In this document: positions 44,301 to 54,681 of the stretch, piece after piece
Numbering within the stretch: position 1 is the first letter of the stretch
Layout: every line of letters starts with the position of its first letter
NCBI RefSeq assembly: GCF_020089865.1
Contig: NZ_JAIRBM010000003.1
Coordinates: 1 to 64,000 of the forward strand
DNA length: 64,000 nt
Origin: Microvirga puerhi
Lineage (GTDB): Bacteria; Pseudomonadota; Alphaproteobacteria; Rhizobiales; Beijerinckiaceae
Reading direction: 5' to 3'
Notes under the pieces: model-generated
The model's database searches: none
What the model was told of the DNA's origin: nothing
What the model saw: only the letters and a program-made list of their open reading frames with translations
Translations under genes and position numbers: made by a program

Positions 44301-45628
44301 CCGGAGACCAGACTTTCCAGGTGACGCTCAAGGTCTCGGACCAGAATGGCGCTGCCGCTTACCAAACCTTCACCATCACTGTGAAGGACGTTGTGAACGG
44401 CAACCACGTTCCAAATCAGCTTGAACTGAACAACAGTACGGTCGTCACGATCAACGAGAATGCCGCCTTCACCGGCAACCTCTCGGCGCATGACAGCGAT
44501 CCAGGTGATACCACCTTCACCTGGACCTTCGACAATACGGTTGCCGGCAATGCCAACAACCTGTTCGAGATCGTCGACGATGGCAATGGCCACAAGCAGC
44601 TCAAGCTGAAAGCCCCCTTCGACTATGAGAAGCTGCCGGCCGGTCAGAAATACGTCATGGTCTATATGAAGGCCGATGACGGGCATGCTGGCGGCATCAG
44701 CGCGACGCAGGCCTTCAAGATCAATGTCGCCGACGTCAACGAGAACATCAATCATGCTCCGACCGGCATAACGTTGTCCGGAGCCTCGGCCGACGAATAT
44801 GCCATGGCGGGACAACAGGTCGGCACCCTATCGGCGATCGATGCGGACAAGGATATCTTGTCCTATGCGCTGATCGACAACGCAGGTGGGCGCTTCGCTC
44901 TCTCCGGAAACCGAATCCTGGTCGCCGATGGCTTTCGCCTCGACTACGAGCAGGCGCACTCGCACAATGTCACCGTTCAGGTCTCGGACGGCAAGGGCGG
45001 CGTTGCCAATCAGACCTTCGCGATCAACATCAATGACATCAATCCGGAATTCACTTCGGGAACGTCGGGCAACGATGTCTTCTTTGGCGGCGCATCGAAC
45101 GACGTTCTTCTCGGCAGCGCCGGCCATGATCGCCTGTTCGGCGGTGCAGGCAAGGACACGCTCAAGGGCGAGGCTGGCAACGACACCATCGGGGGTGGTG
45201 CGGGCAACGATAAGCTCTACGGCATGAAGGGCTCGGCGAGCCGAGACGCCTTCGTCTTCGACACTAAGCTCACCAGCAAGAGCGTCGCCGCGAAGAACAC
45301 GGACACGATCTACGATTTCGGGCCAAAGTACGATTCCATCTTCCTCGACGATGCGGCGTTCACTAACAAGACAATCGCCAAGTACCTGAAGGGGAAGAAG
45401 GCAGGACTCGACAGCCCCTATAAGATGAAAAGCAGTTATTTCCGGGTTGGTGACAAGGCGCTCGATAAGGATGACTTCCTCATCGCCAAGAAGATCAAAC
45501 CGACCGAGTATAAGCTGTACTGGGATGCAGACGGCTCGGGTTCGAAAGCCATGCTGGAGATCGGTACCGTAAAGCTCCAGAAGGGCGAAGGCACAACCCT
45601 CACCTACAAGGATTTCTTCTTCATCTGA
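41372..45628 (+). CDS. Very large secreted RTX/cadherin-type protein
   Basis: A 1418-residue protein with no signal peptide. The N-terminal 380 residues look like repeated beta-propeller-like blades (several ADGSF.., LPNGRF.. and LADGTFAVTY motifs). Many RTX nonapeptide blocks follow between about 385 and 860, interspersed with MTSGVxVDLS repeats. Cadherin-like domains occupy about 900-1220 (VVDEDKAPQSVVGAFSAHDPEDG, then NENAAFTGNLSAHDSD, then ASADEYAMAGQQVGTLSAID). Final RTX units and a C-terminal secretion region end LTYKDFFFI. Calcium-dependent folding outside the cell and type I secretion are expected. Likely roles are surface adhesion or biofilm, not proven. It shares tail layout with the protein at 14795. 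Confidence 0.87.
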   Translation: MTIPDLWSDITSIEMHVPWVLEPVANTTVLRDGWIVATWLDADDQVYRGQILNADGTPFGQTFIIGDSGTSAARAPSVAALPNGRFIVAYGHYDGSNNYTLIQKTFDVFGGQLDENAIASANLIAGIGLSPSANVFADGSFDITYNSDGAVKYFRHSDAGAFYGTISSSGLNMGKSAVSQNTFANLEYNDQKLYLSVSFANGFRIIRTAVSDASYELAQASDVTALADGTFAVTYVENTATSGSLKAKIFFADGRVKETIILYDSNKPLGPTAIQHLSGSDFAFSVIDGDATGPLHVGTFRDGQVDQWDMPTARAIHPEIVALNDGRFLVQWKTAIIGGPAQFAIYDPRTAAVNWTGDEIGQQYAGTKFGDQLHGGDGADTLYGAGGDDRLGGDGGNDTLYGGTGNDTLEGGDGNDLLVGGVGADSLDGGNDDDTVTYIAMTSGVIVDLSTNNNGGAAAGDFLVNIETVEGTNQADTLIGVKLANGNGVTLWGKGGNDHLIGKDGADHLDGGEGNDTLFGGLGSDTLDGGTDTDTVSYLGMTSGVTVDLSNSANNGGGAAGDILISIEAVQGTDSSDTLIGIDLGGGRGVALDGMGGSDSLAGAAGNDRLDGGEGNDTLNGGKGDDTMAGGAGNDVYYVDSAGDKVFELGNEGTDTVHSTVDFDITIWAIENVILEGTADLNIVGNHYDNILTGNAGNNRIVAAEGNDTVKGGDGNDTLIGGAGADLLDGEGGINRVSYATSSAGVMVNLGSGIGKYGDAEGDQLVNIQQLEGSNYADTFIASAAGSLISGLGGNDTITGAGGEDVLGGDEGDDVLDGGGAHDVLYGGAGNDIMTGGAGNDYLDGENGVDTAKFSGSYASYNIVENADGTFTVKGQDGEDTLKNIEFADFDGQIVRLAPGGANLAPIIDGLSNNVVDEDKAPQSVVGAFSAHDPEDGTTGLVYELKDANGQAADADGRFEVDASGNLKVAKELTGGPGDQTFQVTLKVSDQNGAAAYQTFTITVKDVVNGNHVPNQLELNNSTVVTINENAAFTGNLSAHDSDPGDTTFTWTFDNTVAGNANNLFEIVDDGNGHKQLKLKAPFDYEKLPAGQKYVMVYMKADDGHAGGISATQAFKINVADVNENINHAPTGITLSGASADEYAMAGQQVGTLSAIDADKDILSYALIDNAGGRFALSGNRILVADGFRLDYEQAHSHNVTVQVSDGKGGVANQTFAININDINPEFTSGTSGNDVFFGGASNDVLLGSAGHDRLFGGAGKDTLKGEAGNDTIGGGAGNDKLYGMKGSASRDAFVFDTKLTSKSVAAKNTDTIYDFGPKYDSIFLDDAAFTNKTIAKYLKGKKAGLDSPYKMKSSYFRVGDKALDKDDFLIAKKIKPTEYKLYWDADGSGSKAMLEIGTVKLQKGEGTTLTYKDFFFI

Positions 45629-45671
45629 GAGTACAGCGAGTGCAGCGCACATCGCGCCGCCGCCCAACAAA

Positions 45672-45701
45672 AAGCCCGCCTCTCGGCCGAGAGGCGGGCT
45701 T
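45672..45701. terminator. Bidirectional terminator between RTX gene and acnA
   Basis: A 30-base near-perfect palindrome (stem AAGCCCGCCTCTC.. with its complement). It is flanked by TCTTTATT on the plus side and TTTTGTTGGG on the minus side. It lies 43 bases past the RTX stop and 24 past the acnA stop, so it probably serves both convergent genes. Confidence 0.85.
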
Positions 45702-45725
45702 CTTTATTCAAGGAAACGCGGAACG

Positions 45726-48434
<2,709 letters not shown>

Positions 48435-48685
48435 GGCGAATCCTCGCGTGCATTTGGGTTACGAACAGGTTGTTCGGCCGAAAGCGCGATAAGCGCGCGC
48501 CGCTCCGGGGGTGCCCGGACAGGGGAGAAGCGCGCGAAGCGGATTGGACGCCATGGCGCGCGGCGCAGCCGAGGGTGGTATAGATCATTTCCAACGACCC
48601 CGCTACACGGTTTAGAACCATTCTGGGGTGGATTCAGGGCAGGACTCCCAAAAGCGGAAACGGCTTTCGGGATTGTCCTTAATCA

Positions 48686-49369
48686 ATGGTGATCCGTCAG
48701 GATCGCGGCAGGGGCGACAGGGTTTTGCGTCTTCACGTTGAGAATTTGGCCTGCAGCCGGGGCGAGCGCCGGATCTTCGAAGGGCTCTCCTTCGCTCTCG
48801 ATTCGGGAGACGCTCTCCTGGTGCTCGGCCGGAACGGTGCCGGAAAATCCTCTCTTCTCGATATCCTCGCCGGGCGGCTTGCGCCCGCCGGAGGTTCTCT
48901 CGCTCTCGAAGAGGCGGGCGGCCGCAGCCTGTCGGAATGCCTTCACTATGTCGGCCACCGGGACGCTTTGAAGGCGGCTCTGACGGCCGAGGAGAATCTC
49001 ACGTTCGCGCGGGACTTTCTCGGATCCCCGGCCCTGGCGCCGCGCGAGGCACTCGCCGCTCTGGGCCTCGCCCACGCGGCCCGGCTGCCGGTCGCCTATC
49101 TGTCCGCCGGCCAGCGCCGGCGTGTTGCTTTGGCGCGGCTTCTCGTAGCCGAGCGTTCCCTCTGGCTCCTCGACGAGCCCACGGCGGCGCTCGATGCCGC
49201 CTCCCAGGAAACGCTCCTTCGGCTGATCGACGAGCATCGCCGGAAAGGCGGGATCGTCATTGCGACGACCCATCAGCCGCTCGCTTTGGCTGAGGCCAAG
49301 ACCATTCGAATCGAGCGTCCCGCACCGGATCGATCCGCCTTCGTCGTCGCGGACGGGGAGGGTGCCTGA
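48686..49369 (+). CDS. ccmA: Heme exporter ATP-binding protein CcmA
   Basis: A 227-residue ATPase of the CcmABCD complex, which releases holo-CcmE after heme loading in cytochrome c maturation. Walker A is GRNGAGKSS, the signature is YLSAGQRRRVALARLL, and Walker B is LWLLDEPTAALD. The shortened signature LSAGQ is typical of CcmA. The TGA overlaps the ATG of ccmB (TGATG). The ATG at 48686 is the first start in frame after the acnA divergence; a later start is possible by about ten residues. Confidence 0.94.
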   Translation: MVIRQDRGRGDRVLRLHVENLACSRGERRIFEGLSFALDSGDALLVLGRNGAGKSSLLDILAGRLAPAGGSLALEEAGGRSLSECLHYVGHRDALKAALTAEENLTFARDFLGSPALAPREALAALGLAHAARLPVAYLSAGQRRRVALARLLVAERSLWLLDEPTAALDAASQETLLRLIDEHRRKGGIVIATTHQPLALAEAKTIRIERPAPDRSAFVVADGEGA

Positions 49370-50034
49370 TGCGTCCGTTCCGCGCCCTTCTGATCCGGGA
49401 CCTGAAGCTTGCCGCCCGCGTCGGCGGCTCGGGCCTCATGGGCCTCGTATTCTTCCTTTCCATCGTGACGCTGATCCCGTTCGCACTCGGGCCCGATCTC
49501 AACCTGCTGTCGCGCATCGGCCCGGCCATCCTGTGGATCGCCGCGCTGCTGGCCACCCTCATTGGGCTCGACCGGCTGTTCCAGGCCGATCAGGAGGACG
49601 GCTCCCTCGATCTCCTACGCCTGTCGGAGACCCCAATGGAGATGGTGGTTCTGGCCAAGGTCACGGCCCATTGGCTCGTCACCGGGCTTCCGCTCGCGCT
49701 CGCGGCTCCCTTTTTCGGCCTTCTGGTCGCTCTCACGCCGGAATCCATGCTCGCCATGGTCGCAACCCTTCTGGTCGGCACGCCGGCCCTGACCTTCATC
49801 GGGGCCGTCGGGGCGGCGCTCACGGCCTCCTTGCGGCGCGGCGGGCTGATCCTCGCGATTCTCGTCCTGCCGTTCATGATCCCGACCTTGATCTTCGGGG
49901 TGTCCGCCGCTACCGCGGCCACGGGCGGCACGATTCCCTTCGCAACACCCTTCCTGATCCTGATCGCCCTGTCTCTCGTCGCCGCCGTGGTCGGCACCGT
50001 GGGTGCCGCTGCAGCGCTGCGATCGGGAGAGTAG
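49369..50034 (+). CDS. ccmB: Heme exporter membrane protein CcmB
   Basis: A 221-residue protein with six membrane helices and the CcmB pattern: LIRDLKLAARVGGSGLMGLVFFLSIV at the N-terminus and LFQADQEDGSLDLLRLSETPMEMVVLAK in the first cytoplasmic loop. Its start overlaps the ccmA stop, so translation is coupled. CcmB is the transmembrane half of the CcmA2B transporter. Here the expected next gene, ccmC, is separated by an M23 peptidase gene on the other strand. Confidence 0.94.
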   Translation: MRPFRALLIRDLKLAARVGGSGLMGLVFFLSIVTLIPFALGPDLNLLSRIGPAILWIAALLATLIGLDRLFQADQEDGSLDLLRLSETPMEMVVLAKVTAHWLVTGLPLALAAPFFGLLVALTPESMLAMVATLLVGTPALTFIGAVGAALTASLRRGGLILAILVLPFMIPTLIFGVSAATAATGGTIPFATPFLILIALSLVAAVVGTVGAAAALRSGE

Positions 50035-50066
50035 CGTCGGCTGATCGGTTCTTTTCTAGAGACTGC

Positions 50067-51050
50067 CTAAGGCCGCAGGCTGATTCCGAAGGCCTGCTCG
50101 ATGGCGGGCTTTCCCTCGCGCGTGACCTTGTAAATGGCGCGATAAAGGCCGGGACGAAAACCGCCGGCGGGGCGTTTGAGGCCCGCAAACATCATCCATT
50201 GTGCCTTCGTGCGGTCGAGGGGTGGTGCGTCGTTGCGGGCCACGGGCGTGCCGTCCGGATCCAACAGGATCAGAACCTGCTGGTCGCCGCCTTTCAGATT
50301 GATGGCGCGCACGAAGGCGACGAGCGCCGGAGATTGCGTCGTTGGCAGGTCCTGTTCGGCCATGCCCGCCTCGATGGCCCCCATGGTCACCGGGCCAGGC
50401 GCGAAACCCTTGTTGAGAACGTGGCCGGCCTCGTAGTCGAGGCTGCGCCCGAGGTTCTCGGCCCAGAGAGAGGAGCCGCCATTGCAGGATCGCTCTTCGG
50501 CCCCATAAGCGAAAGGATCCACCACCTTACCGTCCTTGCGGATGGTAAGATGCAGATGCGGGAATTCGGTAAGACCGGAGAGGCCGACCAGGCCAAGCCG
50601 GTCGCCTGTCTTCACCTTGTCACCGGGATGAACTGCAAGGCTCCCCTTGGCCATATGACAGTACTGCGCCTCCCATCCCTCACCGAGATCGATGAGGACG
50701 CCGTTGCCGCATTCGATATTTTCGACGCGATCTCGTCCTTGAGCCGCGACGGAGACGTCCGGAACGCCGTCACGGACACGCAGGACGGTTCCTCCGGCTG
50801 TGGCGAGAACCGCCACGCCCCTCTTTTGCGCCGCCATGCTCGGGAGACGGATGTCGGTGCCGTCGTGGCCGTCATAGGTCGCCGTCCCGCAATGATAATC
50901 CTGCGCCTCCTTTCCGGGATCATGATCCACATAATGCTGAACGACGCAGCTCCGCCCGGCCTCGCAATCGAGAGGCCATCGGAGCGAGGGAGAGGCGGAC
51001 GCGGCCGGGACGACGAAGAGGACGGCCGTAAGAGACATCGATACGCGCAT
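50067..51050 (-). CDS. Exported M23-family metallopeptidase (LytM domain)
   Basis: A 327-residue secreted protein. The signal peptide is residues 1-19 (cleavage after ASA). The LytM zinc ligands are H62 and D66 (HDGTD) and H167 in FPHLHL, with catalytic H132 (YCHMAKG) and H165 also present. The fold is complete, so peptidoglycan peptide-bond cleavage is likely. A C-terminal domain of about 130 residues (from about 200) is of unknown type, and several Cys could form disulfides. It lies on the minus strand between ccmB and ccmC, divergent from ccmC, 32 bases past the ccmB stop. Nothing ties it functionally to heme export. Confidence 0.9.
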   Translation of the reverse strand: MRVSMSLTAVLFVVPAASASPSLRWPLDCEAGRSCVVQHYVDHDPGKEAQDYHCGTATYDGHDGTDIRLPSMAAQKRGVAVLATAGGTVLRVRDGVPDVSVAAQGRDRVENIECGNGVLIDLGEGWEAQYCHMAKGSLAVHPGDKVKTGDRLGLVGLSGLTEFPHLHLTIRKDGKVVDPFAYGAEERSCNGGSSLWAENLGRSLDYEAGHVLNKGFAPGPVTMGAIEAGMAEQDLPTTQSPALVAFVRAINLKGGDQQVLILLDPDGTPVARNDAPPLDRTKAQWMMFAGLKRPAGGFRPGLYRAIYKVTREGKPAIEQAFGISLRP

Positions 51051-51168
51051 GGAAACTCCATCGAAGGGTCGCGCAAACGTTAAAACGTGTCATGTGGCGA
51101 TTTGAAGATGCCGTGATTGCGGCAATCCTCTCGTTGCAGCCTCACGCGCGGCCCGCTACATCGGTCTC

Positions 51169-51909
51169 ATGATCCGCGATCTCGCCAACCCGACCCGTTT
51201 CATGACGCTCAGCGGCGCTCTTCTGCCGTGGCTGGCGGGGGCGGCGGCGATGATCCTGATGGTCGGCCTCTACATGACCTGGTTCACGGCCCCGGCCGAC
51301 TACCAGCAGGGGGAGACGGTTCGGATCATGTATCTCCATGTGCCGGCTGCCTGGCTGTCCCTGTTCTTCTACATGATCATGGCGAGTTCGGCGATTGGCA
51401 CCCTCGTCTGGCGCCATCCGCTGGCCGACGTCTCGCAGAAGGCAGCGGCGCCCATCGGAGCCGCCTTCACCTTCATCTGCCTCGTCACCGGCTCCCTGTG
51501 GGGCAAGCCCATGTGGGGAACCTACTGGCAATGGGATGCGCGGCTTACCTCCATGCTGGTGATGCTCCTGATCTATCTCGGCATCCTGGCCCTGTGGCGT
51601 GCCATCGAGGAACCGAACCGGGCCGCGCGGGCCGTTTCGATTCTCACGCTCGTGGGGGCCGTCAACGTGCCGATCGTCAAGTTCTCGGTCGACTGGTGGA
51701 ACACGCTCCATCAGCCGGCTTCCGTCTTCCGCCTCGGCGGCCCGACGATTCACCCCTCCATGCTGATTCCGCTCTTGGTCATGGCGGCCGGCTTCACGCT
51801 TCTCGGGGTGACGCTGCATCTTTCCGGCATGCGGACGGAAATTCTCCGGCGCCGGGTCAGGACGCTCACCATTCTTGAGGCCGAGCGCCTCGATGCGCAG
51901 GCTGCCTGA
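51169..51909 (+). CDS. ccmC: Heme exporter protein CcmC
   Basis: A 246-residue membrane protein with six helices that hands heme to CcmE in cytochrome c maturation. The tryptophan-rich heme-handling motif is GTYWQWDARLTSMLV, and the flanking heme-binding histidines are in YLHVPAAW and NTLHQPAS. Length is normal. Since the M23 gene upstream points the other way, ccmC must have a promoter in the 118-base divergent gap (51051-51168). ccmD begins just after its stop. Confidence 0.96.
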   Translation: MIRDLANPTRFMTLSGALLPWLAGAAAMILMVGLYMTWFTAPADYQQGETVRIMYLHVPAAWLSLFFYMIMASSAIGTLVWRHPLADVSQKAAAPIGAAFTFICLVTGSLWGKPMWGTYWQWDARLTSMLVMLLIYLGILALWRAIEEPNRAARAVSILTLVGAVNVPIVKFSVDWWNTLHQPASVFRLGGPTIHPSMLIPLLVMAAGFTLLGVTLHLSGMRTEILRRRVRTLTILEAERLDAQAA

Positions 51910-51910
51910 C

Positions 51911-52069
51911 ATGTCCTCCCACGCGCTCTTCATCGCCAGCGCCTATGCAATCACGGCTCTCGTCGTGGTCGGCCTGATTCTCCGGGCCGTCGTCGATCAC
52001 CGAATCCAGCGACGAGCGCTCGCCGAACTCGAGGCGCGCGGAGCGGGCCGGAGGTCGCGCCGTGGCTGA
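51911..52069 (+). CDS. ccmD: Heme exporter protein CcmD
   Basis: A 52-residue small membrane protein. One helix (residues about 5-27, FIASAYAITALVVVGLILRAVV) is followed by a basic tail. CcmD is required to release holo-CcmE from the CcmABC complex. Position between ccmC and ccmG and size fit well. The ATG at 51911 is one base past the ccmC stop, and the end overlaps ccmG by 8 bases. Confidence 0.9.
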   Translation: MSSHALFIASAYAITALVVVGLILRAVVDHRIQRRALAELEARGAGRRSRRG

Positions 52070-52640
52070 GATGGCGGCCGCCGCGCCGCGCCGCCGCCTG
52101 ATCTTCCTGCTGCCGGTCCTCGTGTTCGTCGCGCTCGCAGGCCTCTTCGTGTTCCGCCTCGGGGACGGCGATCCCTCGCGGATTCCGTCCGCCCTGATCG
52201 GCAAGCCCGCGCCGACCTTCGCGCTGCAGCCCCTCGAAGGGCTCATGGCGAGCGGCAAGGCGGTTCCCGGCTTCTCCAACGAGGATCTCAAGGGCAAGGT
52301 CACGGTGGTGAATGTCTGGGCGTCCTGGTGCGCGCCCTGCCGGCAGGAGCATCCGCTCCTGGTGGAGCTCGCCAAGGATCCGACGATCCGGGTCGTGGGC
52401 ATCAACCAGAAGGACAACCCGGACAATGCCCGCCGCTTCCTCGGTGCGCTGGGCAATCCCTTCTCCGCGGTCGGCGTCGACCCCAATGGCCGCGCCTCCA
52501 TCGATTGGGGTGTCTACGGCGTGCCGGAAACCTTCATCGTCGGGCCGGACGGCACGATCCGTCACAAGCAGATCGGCCCGCTGACGCCGGAGAATTTTGG
52601 ATCGTTCAAGGAAAAGTTGCGCCAAACCCCGCCCGCTTGA
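52062..52640 (+). CDS. ccmG: Thiol:disulfide interchange protein CcmG (DsbE)
   Basis: A 192-residue membrane-anchored thioredoxin-like protein. One N-terminal helix (about 13-31) is followed by the periplasmic domain with active site [13 protein letters not shown] and the cis-Pro region YGVPETF. It keeps apocytochrome c cysteines reduced for heme attachment. GTG at 52062 is chosen as start because GGAGG lies 7 bases upstream. Its last 35 bases overlap the 3' end of the convergent YaiI-family gene. Confidence 0.95.
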   Translation: MAEMAAAAPRRRLIFLLPVLVFVALAGLFVFRLGDGDPSRIPSALIGKPAPTFALQPLEGLMASGKAVPGFSNEDLKGKVTVVNVWASWCAPCRQEHPLLVELAKDPTIRVVGINQKDNPDNARRFLGALGNPFSAVGVDPNGRASIDWGVYGVPETFIVGPDGTIRHKQIGPLTPENFGSFKEKLRQTPPA

Positions 52641-53094
52641 GCCTGACGACCGCCAGATCGAGCGCGGACAGGAAGGCCGAGCGATCCTTGCCGGAAAAGG
52701 GCTTCGGGCCGCCCGACACCTGTCCCATGGCGCGCAGGTCCTCCATGAGGTCGCGGGTGGCGAGCGCCATGCCGATGGAGGCTTCCGTGAAAGGCTTGCC
52801 AGTGGGGCCGATCACGTCGGCCCCGGCCGTAACACAGCGATGGGCGAGGGGGATGTCGGCGGTAATCACTACGGCGCCGCGCCGGGCCCGGGCGGCGATC
52901 CAGTCATCCGCCGCATCGAAGCCGCCGCCGACTACGACACGTTCGATCAGGGGACTAGGTGGGATCATCAGGAAGCTGTTCGCCACCACGAAGACTTTTA
53001 CTCGATGCCGCTCCGCCACCTTGTATACTTCGGCTTTGACCGGGCAGGCATCCGCATCCACATAGATGGTGAGGTCCTGGGGCGATGCGTCCAT
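52606..53094 (-). CDS. YaiI/YqxD family protein (UPF0178, DUF188)
   Basis: A 162-residue protein with the family N-terminus [20 protein letters not shown] and the later [29 protein letters not shown]. Conserved Asp residues and the fold suggest a PIN-like or nuclease-like domain, but no biochemical role is established. It is convergent with ccmG, and the two coding regions overlap by 35 bases at their 3' ends. It is a single-gene unit. Confidence 0.92.
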   Translation of the reverse strand: MDASPQDLTIYVDADACPVKAEVYKVAERHRVKVFVVANSFLMIPPSPLIERVVVGGGFDAADDWIAARARRGAVVITADIPLAHRCVTAGADVIGPTGKPFTEASIGMALATRDLMEDLRAMGQVSGGPKPFSGKDRSAFLSALDLAVVRLKRAGFGATFP

Positions 53095-53256
53095 GAATTC
53101 TGTCCTCTCTTCCGTCGCAGGCTTGGCATTGTTGTGCCAGAATCGGGTGACATGGCCTGCCGCGCCGCATGGTCCTGCTCAGCGACCTCGGAGGGTCTGC
53201 CATGTGGTCTGCCATGTGGCTGAAGTCCGGTCCACCTCGAATGGAAGTTCCCGCCT

Positions 53257-54594
53257 ATGACGAGCCGCCTCTTTCCTGCCTGGACATTGCTCCGCAAGCT
53301 TGGGGCGCGGCGCTCCTTGAGCGATACCACGGACCGGCTCATGCGCGAGGCCGATGTTGCCGCCCTGCGACGGGCGGGCTTTGCGCGGCTGGTGGTCTCC
53401 GGTCTGCTGCTGATTGCCGTTTTGATCGCCACGCGGGATGTGCCTTCCGATTATATGATGGCGATCCACCAGATCCGCGCCGCTGAAATGACCCTGACAT
53501 TGCTCGGGCTGGTCGGTCTCGGCAGCGCCTGGCTCGCCTCCCGTCGGATCGCTGTCACCTGGCTTCCCGGCCTGACGGCCACCCTCGACGCGGTGCTCGT
53601 TTTCGCCAATCTCGGCTACAGCCACTGGGTTCTCGAAATTCCGGGGGGCTTCTTCTCGGTATTTCCGGGGATATGGGTCATCCCGATCACCATGGCGGCG
53701 AGCGCGATCCATTACAGCCCGCGTCTCCAGGCCTATGTCGCCGCGCTCTACGTGACCGGGCTCGGATCGCTGGTCGTGTCGGGAGCATCTCTCACCTTTG
53801 CGGAAAGAGAGCAGGCCCTGGGGGCTTTTGCCGGCCAGTTCGGCTGGGAAGCCAACATGATCCGCGTCGCCATGGTGCTCTCAACCGCTCTCATCCTCGT
53901 CCTGGTGGCGCGGCAGGGTCGGCTCCTGCTGGAGCGGGCCGTGCGCGAGACCACGATGCGTCTCAATCTGACGCGCTACCTGCCGCGTGAGCTGGCGCCG
54001 ATCCTGTCCGAGCGCGCCTTTGCGTCCTTGAGGGCGGGACGGCGCATTCCCGTCACCCTGCTGTTCGTCGATATGCGCGATTCCTCCGCCTATGGGGAGA
54101 CCATGGATCCGGCACGGCTTGCGGTCTTCATCTCGTCATTCCGCCGCCGGGTCATGCGTGCGGCCGCCAAGCATGGCGGCGTCATCGACAAGTTCACGGG
54201 CGATGGAGCCCTGATCCTGTTCGGAGTGCCGACGGAATCCGGTTCGGATGCGGCGCGCGCGCTCTCCTGCGGCCGGACCCTCATCGAACTCATCGATCGC
54301 TGGAACGCCAAGCGCCATTTCGATCCGCCCGTGCGCATCGGCATCGGGATCCATACGGGCGAGGTCTTCTGCGGCGTAGTGGGCGACGAGGACAGGCTCG
54401 AATTCACGGTGCTCGGCGAGACAGTGAACACCGCGGCGCGCATCGAGCAAGCCACGAAGTCCGTGGATTGCCCGTTCCTCGTCTCGACTCAATGCGTGGT
54501 GGCCGCCGGCGAGAGTGACGACTGGATCACCATCGAACATCCGCCTCTGCCGGGCGTGACGCGCCCGATCCAGCTGATGAAGCCGCGGGCTTAG
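53257..54594 (+). CDS. Membrane-bound class III adenylate cyclase
   Basis: A 445-residue enzyme with a membrane domain of about six helices (residues 42-220) and a C-terminal cyclase domain (about 265-440). Metal ligands are D272 in LFVDMRDSS and D316 in FTGDGAL. Lys312 and Thr384 fill the adenine-selecting positions (TVLGETVNTAARIE), with N391 and R395 for catalysis. It should make cAMP. The layout equals that of rhizobial membrane cyclases with a six-helix sensor. It is the second cyclase in the window after 17304, with a different sensor. Confidence 0.9.
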   Translation: MTSRLFPAWTLLRKLGARRSLSDTTDRLMREADVAALRRAGFARLVVSGLLLIAVLIATRDVPSDYMMAIHQIRAAEMTLTLLGLVGLGSAWLASRRIAVTWLPGLTATLDAVLVFANLGYSHWVLEIPGGFFSVFPGIWVIPITMAASAIHYSPRLQAYVAALYVTGLGSLVVSGASLTFAEREQALGAFAGQFGWEANMIRVAMVLSTALILVLVARQGRLLLERAVRETTMRLNLTRYLPRELAPILSERAFASLRAGRRIPVTLLFVDMRDSSAYGETMDPARLAVFISSFRRRVMRAAAKHGGVIDKFTGDGALILFGVPTESGSDAARALSCGRTLIELIDRWNAKRHFDPPVRIGIGIHTGEVFCGVVGDEDRLEFTVLGETVNTAARIEQATKSVDCPFLVSTQCVVAAGESDDWITIEHPPLPGVTRPIQLMKPRA

Positions 54595-54640
54595 AGCTGT
54601 TTCCACTATCGTGGAATCATCTCATTATCCTTGGTGTGCC

Positions 54641-54680
54641 GCATTTTTCGGCGAACCGAATCCACTTCGCCGAAAAATGC
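54641..54680. repeat. Perfect 15-base inverted repeat between convergent genes
   Basis: GCATTTTTCGGCGAA and its exact complement are separated by 10 bases. It lies in the 87-base gap between the convergent cyclase and yciB genes. The arm sequence resembles an intergenic palindrome seen often in rhizobial genomes. It could act as a bidirectional terminator through its A/T-rich arms, but no clean T run follows. Confidence 0.7.
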
Positions 54681-54681
54681 T

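Noticed and set aside
42935-44815. A 626-codon minus-strand open frame inside the large RTX gene
   Set aside because: RTX repeats (GGxGxDxL) produce long antisense frames by codon periodicity; no start signal or domain supports it.
42480-45220. Tandem DNA repeats of about 27 bases
   Set aside because: They are the coding repeats of RTX nonapeptides within a gene, not a separate repeat array or CRISPR.
53199-53221. Direct repeat CTGCCATGTGG twice in a row upstream of the membrane cyclase
   Set aside because: Only two short units; likely a small duplication without clear meaning.
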